Assembly (NCBI GenBank): GCA_900544995.1 | Contig: UQXC01000033.1 | Location: 1-22,915 of the forward strand | Length of the DNA stretch: 22,915 bases | Direction: 5' to 3' | DNA from: an uncultured Collinsella sp. | Lineage (GTDB): Bacteria; Actinomycetota; Coriobacteriia; Coriobacteriales; Coriobacteriaceae | Shown: piece by piece, positions 1 through 7,420 of the stretch | How the letters are laid out: the number at the start of each line of letters is the position of its first letter | How positions within the stretch are numbered: the stretch's first letter is position 1 | Notes under the pieces: model-generated | Database searches by the model: none | What the model was told of the DNA's origin: nothing | The model's input: the letters and a program-made list of their open reading frames with translations, nothing else | Translations under genes and position numbers: made by a program

Positions 1-114
1 GCTATGCCGCGCCCCCAAAAGGGCGCTCGCGCTCCCCCCGCCGGGAACCGGCTCGCGCGCGGCAAGCGCCTCGGCAAACCCGCGGCAGGTCTTGTCCATC
101 ATCTCTTGGCTCAT
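1..114 (-). CDS. Formiminotetrahydrofolate cyclodeaminase/methenyl-THF cyclohydrolase (FchA/FTCD_C family), partial
   Basis: Only the first 38 codons are in the window; the gene runs off the left edge. The visible peptide begins MSQEMMDKTC and contains EPVPGGGSASAL near residues 21-32. This matches the conserved N-terminal Gly-rich signature of the FTCD_C/FchA family, which act on formimino-THF or methenyl-THF in one-carbon folate metabolism. The ATG at 114 is preceded by AAGGTG about ten bases upstream. An 8-bp hairpin (141-166) and a possible promoter (192-220) lie in its leader. Formate-THF ligase in this window feeds the same folate pool, although the genes are about 10 kb apart. The family call rests on one short motif, so cyclodeaminase cannot be separated from cyclohydrolase here. 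Confidence 0.65.
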   Translation of the reverse strand, partial: MSQEMMDKTCRGFAEALAAREPVPGGGSASALLGARHS

Positions 115-140
115 ACGCACGCACCTTCAAGTCATATACA

Positions 141-166
141 TCGGTCGGGCGGCAACCACCGACCGA
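141..166 (-). promoter_or_regulatory. Leader hairpin upstream of the folate gene
   Basis: TCGGTCGG (141-148) and CCGACCGA (159-166) form a perfect 8-bp inverted repeat with a 10-base loop, 27 bases before the start codon at 114. It lacks a T-run on either strand, so it does not look like a terminator. It could be a protein-binding site or an mRNA leader structure; nothing in the sequence decides between them. Confidence 0.35.
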
Positions 167-191
167 CCGCATCGATCACATAATGGTGCTT

Positions 192-220
192 AGTCTAGCC
201 CATAAGTACATAAGCGTCAG
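192..220 (-). promoter_or_regulatory. Possible sigma-70-type promoter for the folate gene
   Basis: On the minus strand CTGACG (215-220) and TAGACT (192-197) are separated by 17 bases, each matching 4 of 6 consensus positions. The spacing is ideal and the position fits a leader of roughly 70 bases. The match is weak enough to arise by chance. Confidence 0.3.
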
Positions 221-275
221 CGCACCTGGTCATCGCGGATTTCTATGACGAACGATAGGCGTCGGCACCGCAAAC

Positions 276-294
276 ATGGGAAACATGGCCCGCC
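276..294 (+). repeat. Copy 1 of a 19-bp imperfect direct repeat
   Basis: atgggaaacatggcccgcc matches the copy at 484-502 at 17 of 19 positions, 208 bases apart in the same orientation. Both copies carry TGGG and CCC flanking a CATG core, so they could be protein-binding sites. Confidence 0.45.
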
Positions 295-342
295 TTTCGG
301 GACTTCCGGACGTCACAAACTGGGGCATATCTATAAACAAGG

Positions 343-437
343 AACCTGTTGGGGCAACGCCCGCGTACATGCGCCCCTTTAAAACAACGGACACCTCACC
401 CCGGGGAGAGCCGACAGCACCGGCCCTCCCCTCTTTT
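343..437 (+). ncRNA. Possible small RNA or attenuated leader
   Basis: A TATAAA box at 332-337 is followed about 100 bases later by a terminator-like hairpin with a T-rich tail, with no credible reading frame between. This is the layout of a small RNA or a terminated leader. There is no good -35 element and I recognise no known RNA family, so this is a weak inference. Confidence 0.2.
403..437 (+). terminator. Rho-independent terminator-like hairpin
   Basis: GGGGAG (403-408) pairs with CTCCCC (426-431) and GCCG (410-413) with CGGC (421-424), with one A/C mismatch and a 7-base loop. TCTTTT follows at 432-437. No gene reads into it from the left on the plus strand, so it may end a small RNA or attenuate the lipoprotein transcript. 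Confidence 0.5.
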
Positions 438-483
438 GGACCCGTGCATATTGCCACTTAACGGCGCAAATCCGGCACCCAGA

Positions 484-502
484 ATGGGACACATGGCCCA
501 CC
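484..502 (+). repeat. Copy 2 of the 19-bp imperfect direct repeat
   Basis: atgggacacatggcccacc, 17 of 19 identical to 276-294. It lies 73 bases before the lipoprotein start codon, a plausible position for an operator. Confidence 0.45.
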
Positions 503-574
503 CGAACGAGCCGCTCGCGCGTACAGTAAAGACAGGTAATCCATGGACGATTACAGATCGAGGAGGACACGACC

Positions 575-1168
575 ATGAAAAAGAAGGCCTTTGCGATTCT
601 CACCCTCTGCATCAGTCTCTTTGCCGCAGTTGCCCTGGTGGGCTGCGGTGGCAGCGGCGGCGCTACCGGAAGTGGCGGTGGCGGCGGAGCAGAAAAAGCA
701 GCCGTGGATATGAGGACCGACTTCATTTGGTTTAAGGTCGAGGTTCCCGAGGGCGTCGAGATCACCGACGTCGCAGGCGACACCGCCGATAGGGCCCAGT
801 TTAAGTTCACCGAGAGCGAGCACGCCAGCGATCGCTTCATCCCCGTCTTCGATCCTGACAAGAACGCCGACGAGCTGTTCGACTACGAGGCAAAGTGGAA
901 TGCCAGCTTTGAGTGGACCGAGAATGACCCCGTCAAGTACAACGGCAAGACTTGGCGCAACGCTTCCTATACACACTCGGGCGGCGTGACGACTGAGTAC
1001 TTCACCGAAGCAGGCGGCGGCAGCGTCTACGTGCGCATCGACAACGTCGAGGAGCACAAGGATGCCGTCGAAACCATGATGAAGTCCCTGGAATTTGCCG
1101 ACGACATCGCCGAGGCAAAGACCGAGGCCATGGACGTCAAGCTCGAGGATATCGAGATCAAGCGCTAA
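575..1168 (+). CDS. Small lipoprotein of unknown function
   Basis: This 197-residue protein has a classic lipoprotein signal: positively charged MKKK, a hydrophobic stretch, and a lipobox LVGC with the lipidated Cys at residue 24. A Gly/Ser-rich linker follows to about residue 38, then a soluble domain of about 155 residues that should face outward from the membrane. The domain is rich in Asp, Glu and aromatic residues and has no motif I recognise. The ATG is well supported by AGGAGG eight bases upstream (561-566). A strong terminator at 1239-1273 follows and no gene is close on the same strand, so it is probably transcribed alone. Export and lipidation are clear; the role is unknown. Confidence 0.85.
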   Translation: MKKKAFAILTLCISLFAAVALVGCGGSGGATGSGGGGGAEKAAVDMRTDFIWFKVEVPEGVEITDVAGDTADRAQFKFTESEHASDRFIPVFDPDKNADELFDYEAKWNASFEWTENDPVKYNGKTWRNASYTHSGGVTTEYFTEAGGGSVYVRIDNVEEHKDAVETMMKSLEFADDIAEAKTEAMDVKLEDIEIKR

Positions 1169-1238
1169 GCGACTGGCGAGCGCAACGGGAAACACGAGCG
1201 CAGTGCTAACAAGCGGTGGTGCCCCAGCGCTTCGTACT

Positions 1239-1273
1239 AAGGGAGGACCGGCTCGCCGGCCCTCCCTTTCTTA
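1239..1273 (+). terminator. Rho-independent terminator after the lipoprotein gene
   Basis: AAGGGAGG and CCTCCCTT pair, with an inner CCGGC/GCCGG stem and a tiny loop, followed by TTTCTT. This is a strong GC-rich stem with a T-rich tail, about 70 bases after the stop codon. Confidence 0.8.
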
Positions 1274-1400
1274 TGCCGATAGCCGGCGAACGCGAGGGTG
1301 CCGGGCGGCAAAACCACCCCCCAGCGCGGTAGCAGCACAAATAGACAAGCACCCCAACACGTCCACCCGCCGATTTATAGCGCCGCGCACACAATTTAAG

Positions 1401-1431
1401 CCGACACCTTTAAACATCCGGGCAGTATAGT
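1401..1431 (+). promoter_or_regulatory. Possible promoter for the surface phospholipase gene
   Basis: TATAGT (1426-1431) is a good -10 box. CCGACA (1401-1406) matches 4 of 6 -35 positions, but the spacing is long at 19 bases. It lies 43 bases before the start codon. Confidence 0.35.
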
Positions 1432-1474
1432 GACCAAAATGAGTGCATAACCGCACCCTGCAAATGGAGGAGTT

Positions 1475-3946
1475 ATGACCGAACACCACGCCATCAGTCG
1501 TCGAGCATTTACGCTGGGCCTAGGACTTGCGGCGTTGTCGCCGCTTGCAAGCCTGCCCGAAACCGCGGGATTGGGCCTTCCCATGCGCGCGGCATTTGCA
1601 GAAGACACGCCCACATCGGCGGCCACCCTCGACAAGTTCGTCATTCGCCTTCGCCCCGCGGGCTATTTTCGTACCGCGAGCGTCAACGAAGACGGCAACG
1701 TCATCGGCAACGTCTGCCACCTGTTTAATGACGGCACGTCCAGCAAGCTCATCCTTGAGAACGTAACGACCAAGAATGACGATACAAACTGGTATGCTAT
1801 CCGCACCTTGCTCAATTTCGAAGAGCACAAGAAGACGGGCTACAGTATTTGGTCGGTCGATGGCGACTCGGACAAAGATGGAAAGGTCATCCACGTATGG
1901 AGTGGCGAGCATGACGGCAAGGCCAGTCGCTCTTTTGCGTTCAAGCGTCAATCAAACGGTACCTATATCATCCGAGACCGCACGGTCGAGAAAGAAACCG
2001 AGAAAAAAGACATTAAGTACCTGGCCATAGAAAAGGACGGCAAAGACCAGGACAACAATAAGATCTGCCATAAGAGTAAGAGCATTCCGTGGGAGCTCGA
2101 GCTTGTCGGCTACAGCATGGACAAGACCAATGCCACAGTTAGCAGCATCGACTGGACCACGTATAGCAGCTACGTCGACGGACCATGTTGGATGAGCCAC
2201 GTCGATGGCAACAAATACCTCGACGAGCTGAGCATCCCGGGCACGCATGATTCGAGCACCTGCAGCGTCGACAACGACACCGAGCCCCAAACCTCGCTTG
2301 CAAAGTGCCAGCAGGATTACATCCCCACGCAGCTGCTCGAAGGCATTCGCTATTTTGATATCCGACTTGGAAAGAACGACAAGAACGGCGACCCCGGCAT
2401 CGACCATGGAATATGCTACCTGCTCAAAAAAGACGGGGGCTTTATACATCTCTCCGATGTCATCGGTTACTTCAAAACATTTTTGAACGAAAACCCGTCA
2501 GAAGCGCTCATCATGCTGGTGTCACGAGGCAACGACGAAGCTACCGACGAAAGCGTTACGACGGCTTTCGCCAATGTTATGGACAATAACTCCGATCTGT
2601 TCTATACGTCGAGCCATGTCCCCACACTGAACGAGGTGCGCGGAAAGATCGTCTTGTTGCGTCGATTTAAACTCGCCGGCGACAGTGTAGACGGCCACGC
2701 GCGGGGCCTCGATCTCACCGAATGGGACGACAAAATCAAGGCGCATTCCGGAAAGTCCATGTGCCTCGTGAAATACGAGCAAGGCTTTGAGGCTGCGGGC
2801 AATACGGGCGACAAAGAGCCCTACAGCACAGCGGTATATGCCCAAGACCATTACAACTGCACGGGGTCCAGTAAAATCGACTGGGTCGATATGGCCCTGA
2901 AGGCAGCGTCCGAGTTCGAGCGCAGCACCGTAGATATCACTGCCGCGGACGGGACAACGGTGCAGGCAACGGAGCGCTGCTGGTTTATCAACTACACGAG
3001 CTGCACGCAAAACAACCCTTTTACCGCAGCGCGAGTGGTCGACGAGCACCTGTACAAGAGCTCGTATATAAACAATAACGGAGTTGAGAGCACAAAGGCG
3101 GACTGCCGCAAGCACATTGGCATCATTGCGTCCGACTTTGTTGATGCGGCACTGGCCCGAAGCATCTACCAGCGCAATTACGATACGCAGCACAAGCAGA
3201 CGGCTTCGTGCTACCTCCCAGCCCGCATGCACATGACATATGGCGACTCGTTGAGCGACGCCTCGCTCCAGAACGGCAAGACCGTTGGCGAGGGTCATTT
3301 CCGCCTCGTCGACAGCAGCAACGTACTCAACGTGGCGGCTTCGGGAAGCGCTTTTGCCATCGAATACGTTGATGTCGATGCCTTGGGCAATGAGACCGTT
3401 ATAGGGCTGCAGGGATCCGTGCCCATCGATATCGATCCGCGCGTGCTGACGCCTCATTTTGAGGGACTCGAAGGCCTTAAGGCCGGCGAGGACGTGCGCG
3501 CCAAGGTCACGGCGCCGCTCGACGGCAAGCTCGAAAACGATGCCTGCACGGCCCAACTCGAGTTTATGCACGATGCAAACGGTGCTCCAGGAACGGTGAT
3601 GGCCGAGGGCGAGGCATTTGCCGCGGGGACGTATTGGGTGCGTGCGAAAGACCTGTTGGGCGACGCGGCACAGAACTACATGCTCGCCAGCAATGGAGCC
3701 GTAAGCTTTACCGTAGCGGCCTCGGGCAGTGCAGGCGGCACCAGCAGCGGCACGGGTTCCAACGCAGACGGCGCTGATAAGAATGGTAAGGGCAACAAGG
3801 GTAAGGGCTCGGGCGGAAAACTCGCCGACACGGGCGACGGCTCCGGCATTGCCGCCGGGCTCGCCGCTGCCGCCGTGGCGACAACGGTCGCAGGTGCAGC
3901 AATGCTTGCCAGTGACCGCGAAAACGCTGGGGACGATAGCGAATAG
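1475..3946 (+). CDS. Tat-exported, cell-wall-anchored PI-specific phospholipase C-like protein
   Basis: This 823-residue secreted protein has a twin-arginine signal (SRRAFT at 8-13, probable cleavage after AFA at 42). Residues about 52-215 look like a ricin-type beta-trefoil lectin fold (GKVIHVWSGE, NGTYIIRD). Residues about 245-570 match the PI-PLC X domain: IPGTHDS with His258 and Asp259, IRYFDIRLG with Asp295 and Arg297, and DHG with His311. These correspond to the general acid/base histidines and their partners in bacterial PI-PLC, so the site looks intact. An Ig-like region and a Gly/Ser/Lys linker follow. The C-terminus carries LADTG (783-787), an LAxTG sortase signal, then a hydrophobic segment. 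The final tail (SDRENAGDDSE) is more acidic than usual. GGAGGAG at 1466-1472 supports the start. The substrate (PI, GPI or another phosphodiester) is not determined. Confidence 0.8.
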   Translation: MTEHHAISRRAFTLGLGLAALSPLASLPETAGLGLPMRAAFAEDTPTSAATLDKFVIRLRPAGYFRTASVNEDGNVIGNVCHLFNDGTSSKLILENVTTKNDDTNWYAIRTLLNFEEHKKTGYSIWSVDGDSDKDGKVIHVWSGEHDGKASRSFAFKRQSNGTYIIRDRTVEKETEKKDIKYLAIEKDGKDQDNNKICHKSKSIPWELELVGYSMDKTNATVSSIDWTTYSSYVDGPCWMSHVDGNKYLDELSIPGTHDSSTCSVDNDTEPQTSLAKCQQDYIPTQLLEGIRYFDIRLGKNDKNGDPGIDHGICYLLKKDGGFIHLSDVIGYFKTFLNENPSEALIMLVSRGNDEATDESVTTAFANVMDNNSDLFYTSSHVPTLNEVRGKIVLLRRFKLAGDSVDGHARGLDLTEWDDKIKAHSGKSMCLVKYEQGFEAAGNTGDKEPYSTAVYAQDHYNCTGSSKIDWVDMALKAASEFERSTVDITAADGTTVQATERCWFINYTSCTQNNPFTAARVVDEHLYKSSYINNNGVESTKADCRKHIGIIASDFVDAALARSIYQRNYDTQHKQTASCYLPARMHMTYGDSLSDASLQNGKTVGEGHFRLVDSSNVLNVAASGSAFAIEYVDVDALGNETVIGLQGSVPIDIDPRVLTPHFEGLEGLKAGEDVRAKVTAPLDGKLENDACTAQLEFMHDANGAPGTVMAEGEAFAAGTYWVRAKDLLGDAAQNYMLASNGAVSFTVAASGSAGGTSSGTGSNADGADKNGKGNKGKGSGGKLADTGDGSGIAAGLAAAAVATTVAGAAMLASDRENAGDDSE

Positions 3947-3978
3947 GCAAGCCGGCTTTCAGACGCATCGGCTCAATC

Positions 3979-4014
3979 AGGGGCGCGGAATACCGTTCTG
4001 CGCCCCTATATTTT
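3979..4014 (+). terminator. Rho-independent terminator after the phospholipase gene
   Basis: A 12-bp stem (3979-3990 with 3996-4007, one G-T pair) closes a TACCG loop and is followed by ATATTTT. It starts 33 bases after the stop codon and is T-rich only on the plus strand. Confidence 0.85.
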
Positions 4015-4116
4015 GACATGAGGGACCAGCTCATAAAGGACGCCTCGCAGGTTGAACGACCAGCCACCGTGCCGCCAGATGCGCGGGCATAAGTCTGGCC
4101 CGAACGCCGACGTCGG

Positions 4117-4386
4117 CTACATCACCATGTTCAGCGCGTTCACAAATTCCTGGGCCTGGGAGCGGCTGCTCAGGCTAAAGACACAGGCAGTCAACAGCCT
4201 GTTGCGCAGAAAAACGTCGCGACCCTTGATCCTGTTAACGCCCGTGATGTCCTTAAGGTAGACAATCTCGATATGCTTGCCGCCGAAAGTACCCTTCTTG
4301 AGCACCTCGATGCGGTTAGGGTAGATCTTGACGTCTTTAAACCTGCCCGAACCTTTGTCCTGGAACAGCAAGGTGTTGTTGTCCAT
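4117..4386 (-). CDS. Small PH-domain-like hypothetical protein
   Basis: This 89-residue protein has no signal peptide or membrane segment. Its pattern, NRIEVLKKG near the start, then YLKDITGVNRIKG, then FSLSS followed by AQEFVNAL at the end, resembles the small bacterial PH-like fold: beta strands closed by a C-terminal helix. I favour the ATG at 4386 because GGGAG lies eight bases upstream. A GTG at 4431 would add 15 residues but has no ribosome site. TAAAAT just upstream of 4431 could be a -10 box. The gene is convergent with the phospholipase gene and stands alone. Function unknown; the fold call is from pattern only. Confidence 0.6.
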   Translation of the reverse strand: MDNNTLLFQDKGSGRFKDVKIYPNRIEVLKKGTFGGKHIEIVYLKDITGVNRIKGRDVFLRNRLLTACVFSLSSRSQAQEFVNALNMVM

Positions 4387-4475
4387 GCGTGTCACTCCCA
4401 TGGGGTTCGCTAAAACTGCCTCTATGGTCACATTTTAGTCACTTCGGGAATCCTGCACGAAGGCGCTAGGCGACA

Positions 4476-4505
4476 TTGAAATTCGAGTCCGCGCGAGGCT
4501 TTAAA
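4476..4505 (+). promoter_or_regulatory. Possible promoter for the YhcG-like nuclease gene
   Basis: TTGAAA (4476-4481, 5 of 6) and TTTAAA (4500-4505, 4 of 6) are separated by 18 bases, about 50 bases before the start codon. A further TATAAA lies at 4514-4519 without a good -35. Confidence 0.4.
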
Positions 4506-4554
4506 CTAAATGATATAAAGATGCATTCCACAAGAGGAAAGTGGGGCGACAGTG

Positions 4555-5604
4555 ATGGGCGAACTGGTAAACCGTGGAGAATCGGCAATCGTGCCAGAAG
4601 TTTTTTACAAGCAGGTTTCCTCGATTCTCAACGCCGCTCGCGACAAGGCCTATACCGCCGTTAACTTTACGATGGTTGAGGCGTATTGGGAGATCGGCAA
4701 GAGCATTGTTGATGAGCAGGGCGGAGAGGAGCGCGCCAAGTATGGAGAGGCGCTGCTCAAGGCCCTCGCAATCAGACTTACCAAGGATTTTGGTAAAGGT
4801 TTTGAAGCAAGAGAGCTGCGTAAAATGCGTCAGTTCTATCTTGCATTTCCAATTCGGGACTCACTGCGTCCCGAATTGAGTTGGACACATTATCGCAGGT
4901 TAATACGCATTCCTGACCCCGAAGCTCGCACCTGGTACATGAACGAATGCGCCGACTCTCGCTGGAGCACGCGCCAGCTCGAACGCCAAATCAATACCAT
5001 GTTCCGCGAGCGCCTTCTTGCCAGCAAGGACAAAGAGGCCGTCACCCAGGAAATCCAAGAGAGTGCCCCGGCTCGTCGCCCCGAGGATATCATCCGCGAC
5101 CCATATGTACTGGAGTTTTTAGGTTTCTCGGACGATGCTACGTTTCGCGAGAGCGATCTAGAGCAGGCGCTCATCACGCATCTTCAGAAGTTCCTGCTGG
5201 AGCTTGGCCGTGGCTTCGCTTTCGAGGCGCGCCAAAAGCGCATCACCTTTGATGGGCGCCATTTCTATATTGACCTTGTTTTTTACAACTATCTGATGCG
5301 CTGCTTCGTGCTCATCGACCTTAAGACCGATGACCTTACGCATCAGGACCTGGGCCAGATGCAAATGTATGTGAACTACTACACGCGCGAGCTCATGAAC
5401 GAAGGCGACAATCCGCCCATAGGCATCGTGCTCTGCGCGGACAAAAGCGATTCGATCGTCGAGTACACGCTGCCCGAAGACAACGACCAAGTGTTTGCCG
5501 CCAAATACCTGCCGTATCTTCCAAGCAAGGAAGAGCTGGCGCGCGAGCTGAGTGCCGAGTACCGCGCCATCAATGAAGCGTCTAATGGCGAAGCGCAAGG
5601 GTAG
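4555..5604 (+). CDS. YhcG/DUF1016 family PD-(D/E)xK nuclease-like protein
   Basis: About 349 residues, typical for the family. An N-terminal helical DUF1016_N domain (residues about 15-160, with VEAYWEIGKSIV and ELRKMRQFY) is followed by the YhcG PD-(D/E)xK domain. The nuclease core is visible as YIDLVFYN (Asp240) and LIDLK (Asp255, Lys257), with Glu203 upstream as a further candidate metal ligand. Family members are often found near restriction-modification or mobile genes, but none is present here. GTG at 4552 is an alternative start; GTGGGG at 4541-4546 could serve either. Base composition seems more AT-rich than the housekeeping genes to the right, and a possible gene remnant follows, so acquisition by transfer is plausible. 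Whether it cuts DNA is not shown. Confidence 0.85.
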   Translation: MGELVNRGESAIVPEVFYKQVSSILNAARDKAYTAVNFTMVEAYWEIGKSIVDEQGGEERAKYGEALLKALAIRLTKDFGKGFEARELRKMRQFYLAFPIRDSLRPELSWTHYRRLIRIPDPEARTWYMNECADSRWSTRQLERQINTMFRERLLASKDKEAVTQEIQESAPARRPEDIIRDPYVLEFLGFSDDATFRESDLEQALITHLQKFLLELGRGFAFEARQKRITFDGRHFYIDLVFYNYLMRCFVLIDLKTDDLTHQDLGQMQMYVNYYTRELMNEGDNPPIGIVLCADKSDSIVEYTLPEDNDQVFAAKYLPYLPSKEELARELSAEYRAINEASNGEAQG

Positions 5605-5654
5605 CAGCACGTTGCGACCGAAGCCACCGCAGCCGTCGCAGGCGCACTCGCGGT

Positions 5655-5759
5655 TGCGACGCACGCTACGAAACAATACCGGTCATGGACGCCGGCAACG
5701 ACATTCTAGCCGTGGCTGGCGAGCATGACCTGACAGGCAAAGACGCGGCCTTCGTCTGA
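5655..5759 (+). pseudogene. Possible 3' remnant of an unidentified gene
   Basis: A 34-codon open stretch ends in TGA at 5757-5759 and reads CDARYETIPV followed by MDAGNDILAVAGEHDLTGKD and AAFV. The composition looks like the C-terminus of a real protein. There is no ribosome site before the internal ATG at 5685 and no upstream continuation, because the frame degenerates into Arg-rich sequence. I do not recognise the parent protein. It may be debris left when the preceding nuclease gene was inserted, or chance. Confidence 0.25.
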
Positions 5760-5780
5760 TGTGGGTCCATTGGCTGTCAC

Positions 5781-5807
5781 AGAAAAGGGCCGGTTGCAGC
5801 CGGCCCT
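5781..5807 (-). terminator. Terminator hairpin, T-run on the minus strand
   Basis: AGGGCCGG (5786-5793) and CCGGCCCT (5800-5807) form a perfect 8-bp stem with a 6-base loop. The T-run (TTTTCTG) follows only on the minus strand, so it most likely ends the zinc-ribbon gene transcript 220 bases upstream. It may also stop plus-strand reading from the nuclease side less efficiently. Confidence 0.6.
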
Positions 5808-6026
5808 AGACGATAATACCTGCGTTGCCCGCGTCTCCGAAGTTTAAGCGCTGAGGAGCGGGTTCCGCGGCACAACCTGATTTTACCCAGTGAGGAGGCT
5901 CTTTTGCAGCCGCTCCACTGTTTATTTACATCTGGCACCCTCAAACAATCAGACGACAGTCCGCACTCCTGCGAGCTGCCCCGTTCCTCTAGCTATCGCA
6001 TCGCAGCGCCGACCGACACTACTCCC

Positions 6027-7364
6027 CTACTTCCCAAAGATTGCAGCGAACAATCCCTTGCGTTTGGGCTTCTCCTCTCGGTAGGAACCCTCGACGGCGG
6101 CTGCAACCTGGCGCGGTTGCTCGCAGCCTCCACGGCGTACGATCTGGTATAGGAACGGCGATTTAACGTATTTGACCTCGATGGGCGTGGCGTGCACGGT
6201 GCTTTCGCTCGACAGCATCACGTTGGGATTGAGCGGTGCCACCACATGCGTCTCGCGCTTGTCACTAAACACCACCGCAGCCGCGCGGCCCGTCTGGCCG
6301 TTCACGGCGATGCGCACCTGTTCGCCATCGCGACTATCCGAGGCAGGACGATCGACAAAGTACACCGGCACCATAACCAAGCCGTCCTTGTGCTTGCGGG
6401 CCTTGCGCGCCCACGTGCGGATGCTCTTTTTATTGAATCCCAGCACCGCCTCGGCGTCGTTGCCCGCAACGTCGAGCGCCAACTTATCAATAACCACCTG
6501 GTCCTTGGTAGACGCATCGACGGAGACAACGCGAAAGTCACCTTCCTGCATGGCCGGGTCAAACGGCCCAACCTTGGCAAAGTCCCACGGCTCCAAAATG
6601 CCCATGAGGCGAACGTCCAGGTAGTTTGCCCTGGGATATGCCCAGTCGAGCACCTCGTAGTACACCAAGGTCTCCTTGCTCAGGCCCTTGCCCGGGAAGG
6701 ACGCCATCATGCGCAGGTCCGCCAGCGCCATGGGGAAATAGAAGAGCATCATGTCGTTTTGGATCGCATCTTCCACGTCGTGCCCGGCAAAGGATTCCGC
6801 ATACTGGCGCACCAGCTGCAGTGCGTTGGCACGTGCCTGCTGCGGCGAGATTTCGCAGGGAATGCCCTGCTCCGGCACATACTCTGCACCCACGCCCATG
6901 GTCAGACGCTTGCTGAAGGTACCGGGCTTGAGCAGGTCGGCAATGCCGATCTTGTTGCCGCAGGACGGGCACTCAAACACGCGCTGCGTTGACTTGCCCT
7001 CAAAGGACGCCCCGCAGAAGGGGCAAGGAATGCTCACATGCGTGACCTCTTGGAACTCTTGCGCCGTGCCGCGATCCTCCCACAGCAGATGTTCCAGGAC
7101 CGACTGATTGCGCCAGTGCGCGTTGAAGAAATACCAGTCCGGGTCCTCCGGGCGCTCGAGTTGCGACACATGCGTGAGTTTGAGCAGTCCATCCACCACC
7201 GTCAACGGCGTATGGCGAATACCCAAAGCGCTCTTGGGCTCTCCGGCGTCCGCCTGCCACGGAACGACCGTGCCGCAATAGGCGCACTCAAAGCTGCGCT
7301 TAGCTTGGTGCGAGTACATAGGGCCGCCGCAGTTTTGACATTTAATGGCAAACATCTCGTCCAT
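6027..7364 (-). CDS. Double zinc-ribbon protein of unknown function
   Basis: This 445-residue cytoplasmic protein has two zinc-ribbon motifs: Cys9-x2-Cys12 with Cys27-x2-Cys30, and Cys114-x2-Cys117 with Cys132-x2-Cys135. Each should bind one zinc ion. An acidic, Trp-rich stretch lies between them (WYFFNAHW near 77-84). The remaining 300 residues form an unrecognised alpha/beta region, ending in a basic tail (EEKPKRKGLF). There is no signal peptide or membrane segment. The start at 7364 is decided by AAAGGAGG eight bases upstream; earlier in-frame starts lack one. It is divergent from the CDF exporter, with two palindromes between them, which may point to shared metal regulation. Related zinc-ribbon proteins exist in many bacteria, but I cannot name a function. 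Confidence 0.8.
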   Translation of the reverse strand: MDEMFAIKCQNCGGPMYSHQAKRSFECAYCGTVVPWQADAGEPKSALGIRHTPLTVVDGLLKLTHVSQLERPEDPDWYFFNAHWRNQSVLEHLLWEDRGTAQEFQEVTHVSIPCPFCGASFEGKSTQRVFECPSCGNKIGIADLLKPGTFSKRLTMGVGAEYVPEQGIPCEISPQQARANALQLVRQYAESFAGHDVEDAIQNDMMLFYFPMALADLRMMASFPGKGLSKETLVYYEVLDWAYPRANYLDVRLMGILEPWDFAKVGPFDPAMQEGDFRVVSVDASTKDQVVIDKLALDVAGNDAEAVLGFNKKSIRTWARKARKHKDGLVMVPVYFVDRPASDSRDGEQVRIAVNGQTGRAAAVVFSDKRETHVVAPLNPNVMLSSESTVHATPIEVKYVKSPFLYQIVRRGGCEQPRQVAAAVEGSYREEKPKRKGLFAAIFGK

Positions 7365-7393
7365 GGAAACGTCCTCCTTTGCACAGGGGCTGT

Positions 7394-7410
7394 CGACATT
7401 AAGTATGTCG
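7394..7410. promoter_or_regulatory. Candidate operator, 17-bp palindrome
   Basis: CGACAT (7394-7399) and ATGTCG (7405-7410) form a perfect inverted repeat around TAAGT. The site is 30 bases upstream of the zinc-ribbon start codon and could overlap its promoter. The binding protein is unknown. Confidence 0.4.
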
Positions 7411-7420
7411 AGCAAACAGG

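Larger units (their letters stand above)
221..574. other. Intergenic region upstream of the lipoprotein; no convincing gene
   Basis: Short open frames here (up to about 75 codons) have no good ribosome site or recognisable product. The stretch holds a TATAAA box (332-337), a terminator-like hairpin (403-437), and two copies of a 19-bp motif at 276-294 and 484-502. A strong AGGAGG for the lipoprotein gene lies at 561-566. A short non-coding transcript running from about 343 to 437 is possible but unproven. Confidence 0.5.
1169..1474. other. Intergenic region between lipoprotein and surface phospholipase
   Basis: This stretch contains the terminator at 1239-1273 and a possible promoter at 1401-1431. 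I see nothing else in it: no credible small gene and no repeat. Confidence 0.5.
5605..6026. other. Intergenic region with a possible gene remnant and a minus-strand terminator
   Basis: The first 155 bases read like coding sequence (see 5655-5759) but have no intact gene. The hairpin at 5781-5807 follows. From 5808 to 6026 I see no gene, tRNA or repeat on either strand. Confidence 0.5.

Noticed and set aside
2522..3571. Open frame of about 350 codons on the minus strand
   Set aside because: It lies opposite the phospholipase domain, which has conserved motifs and a good ribosome site on the other strand.
4106..4117. Perfect 12-bp palindrome GCCGACGTCGGC at the end of the PH-like gene
   Set aside because: It overlaps the stop codon and lacks a T-run; short GC palindromes are frequent in this composition.
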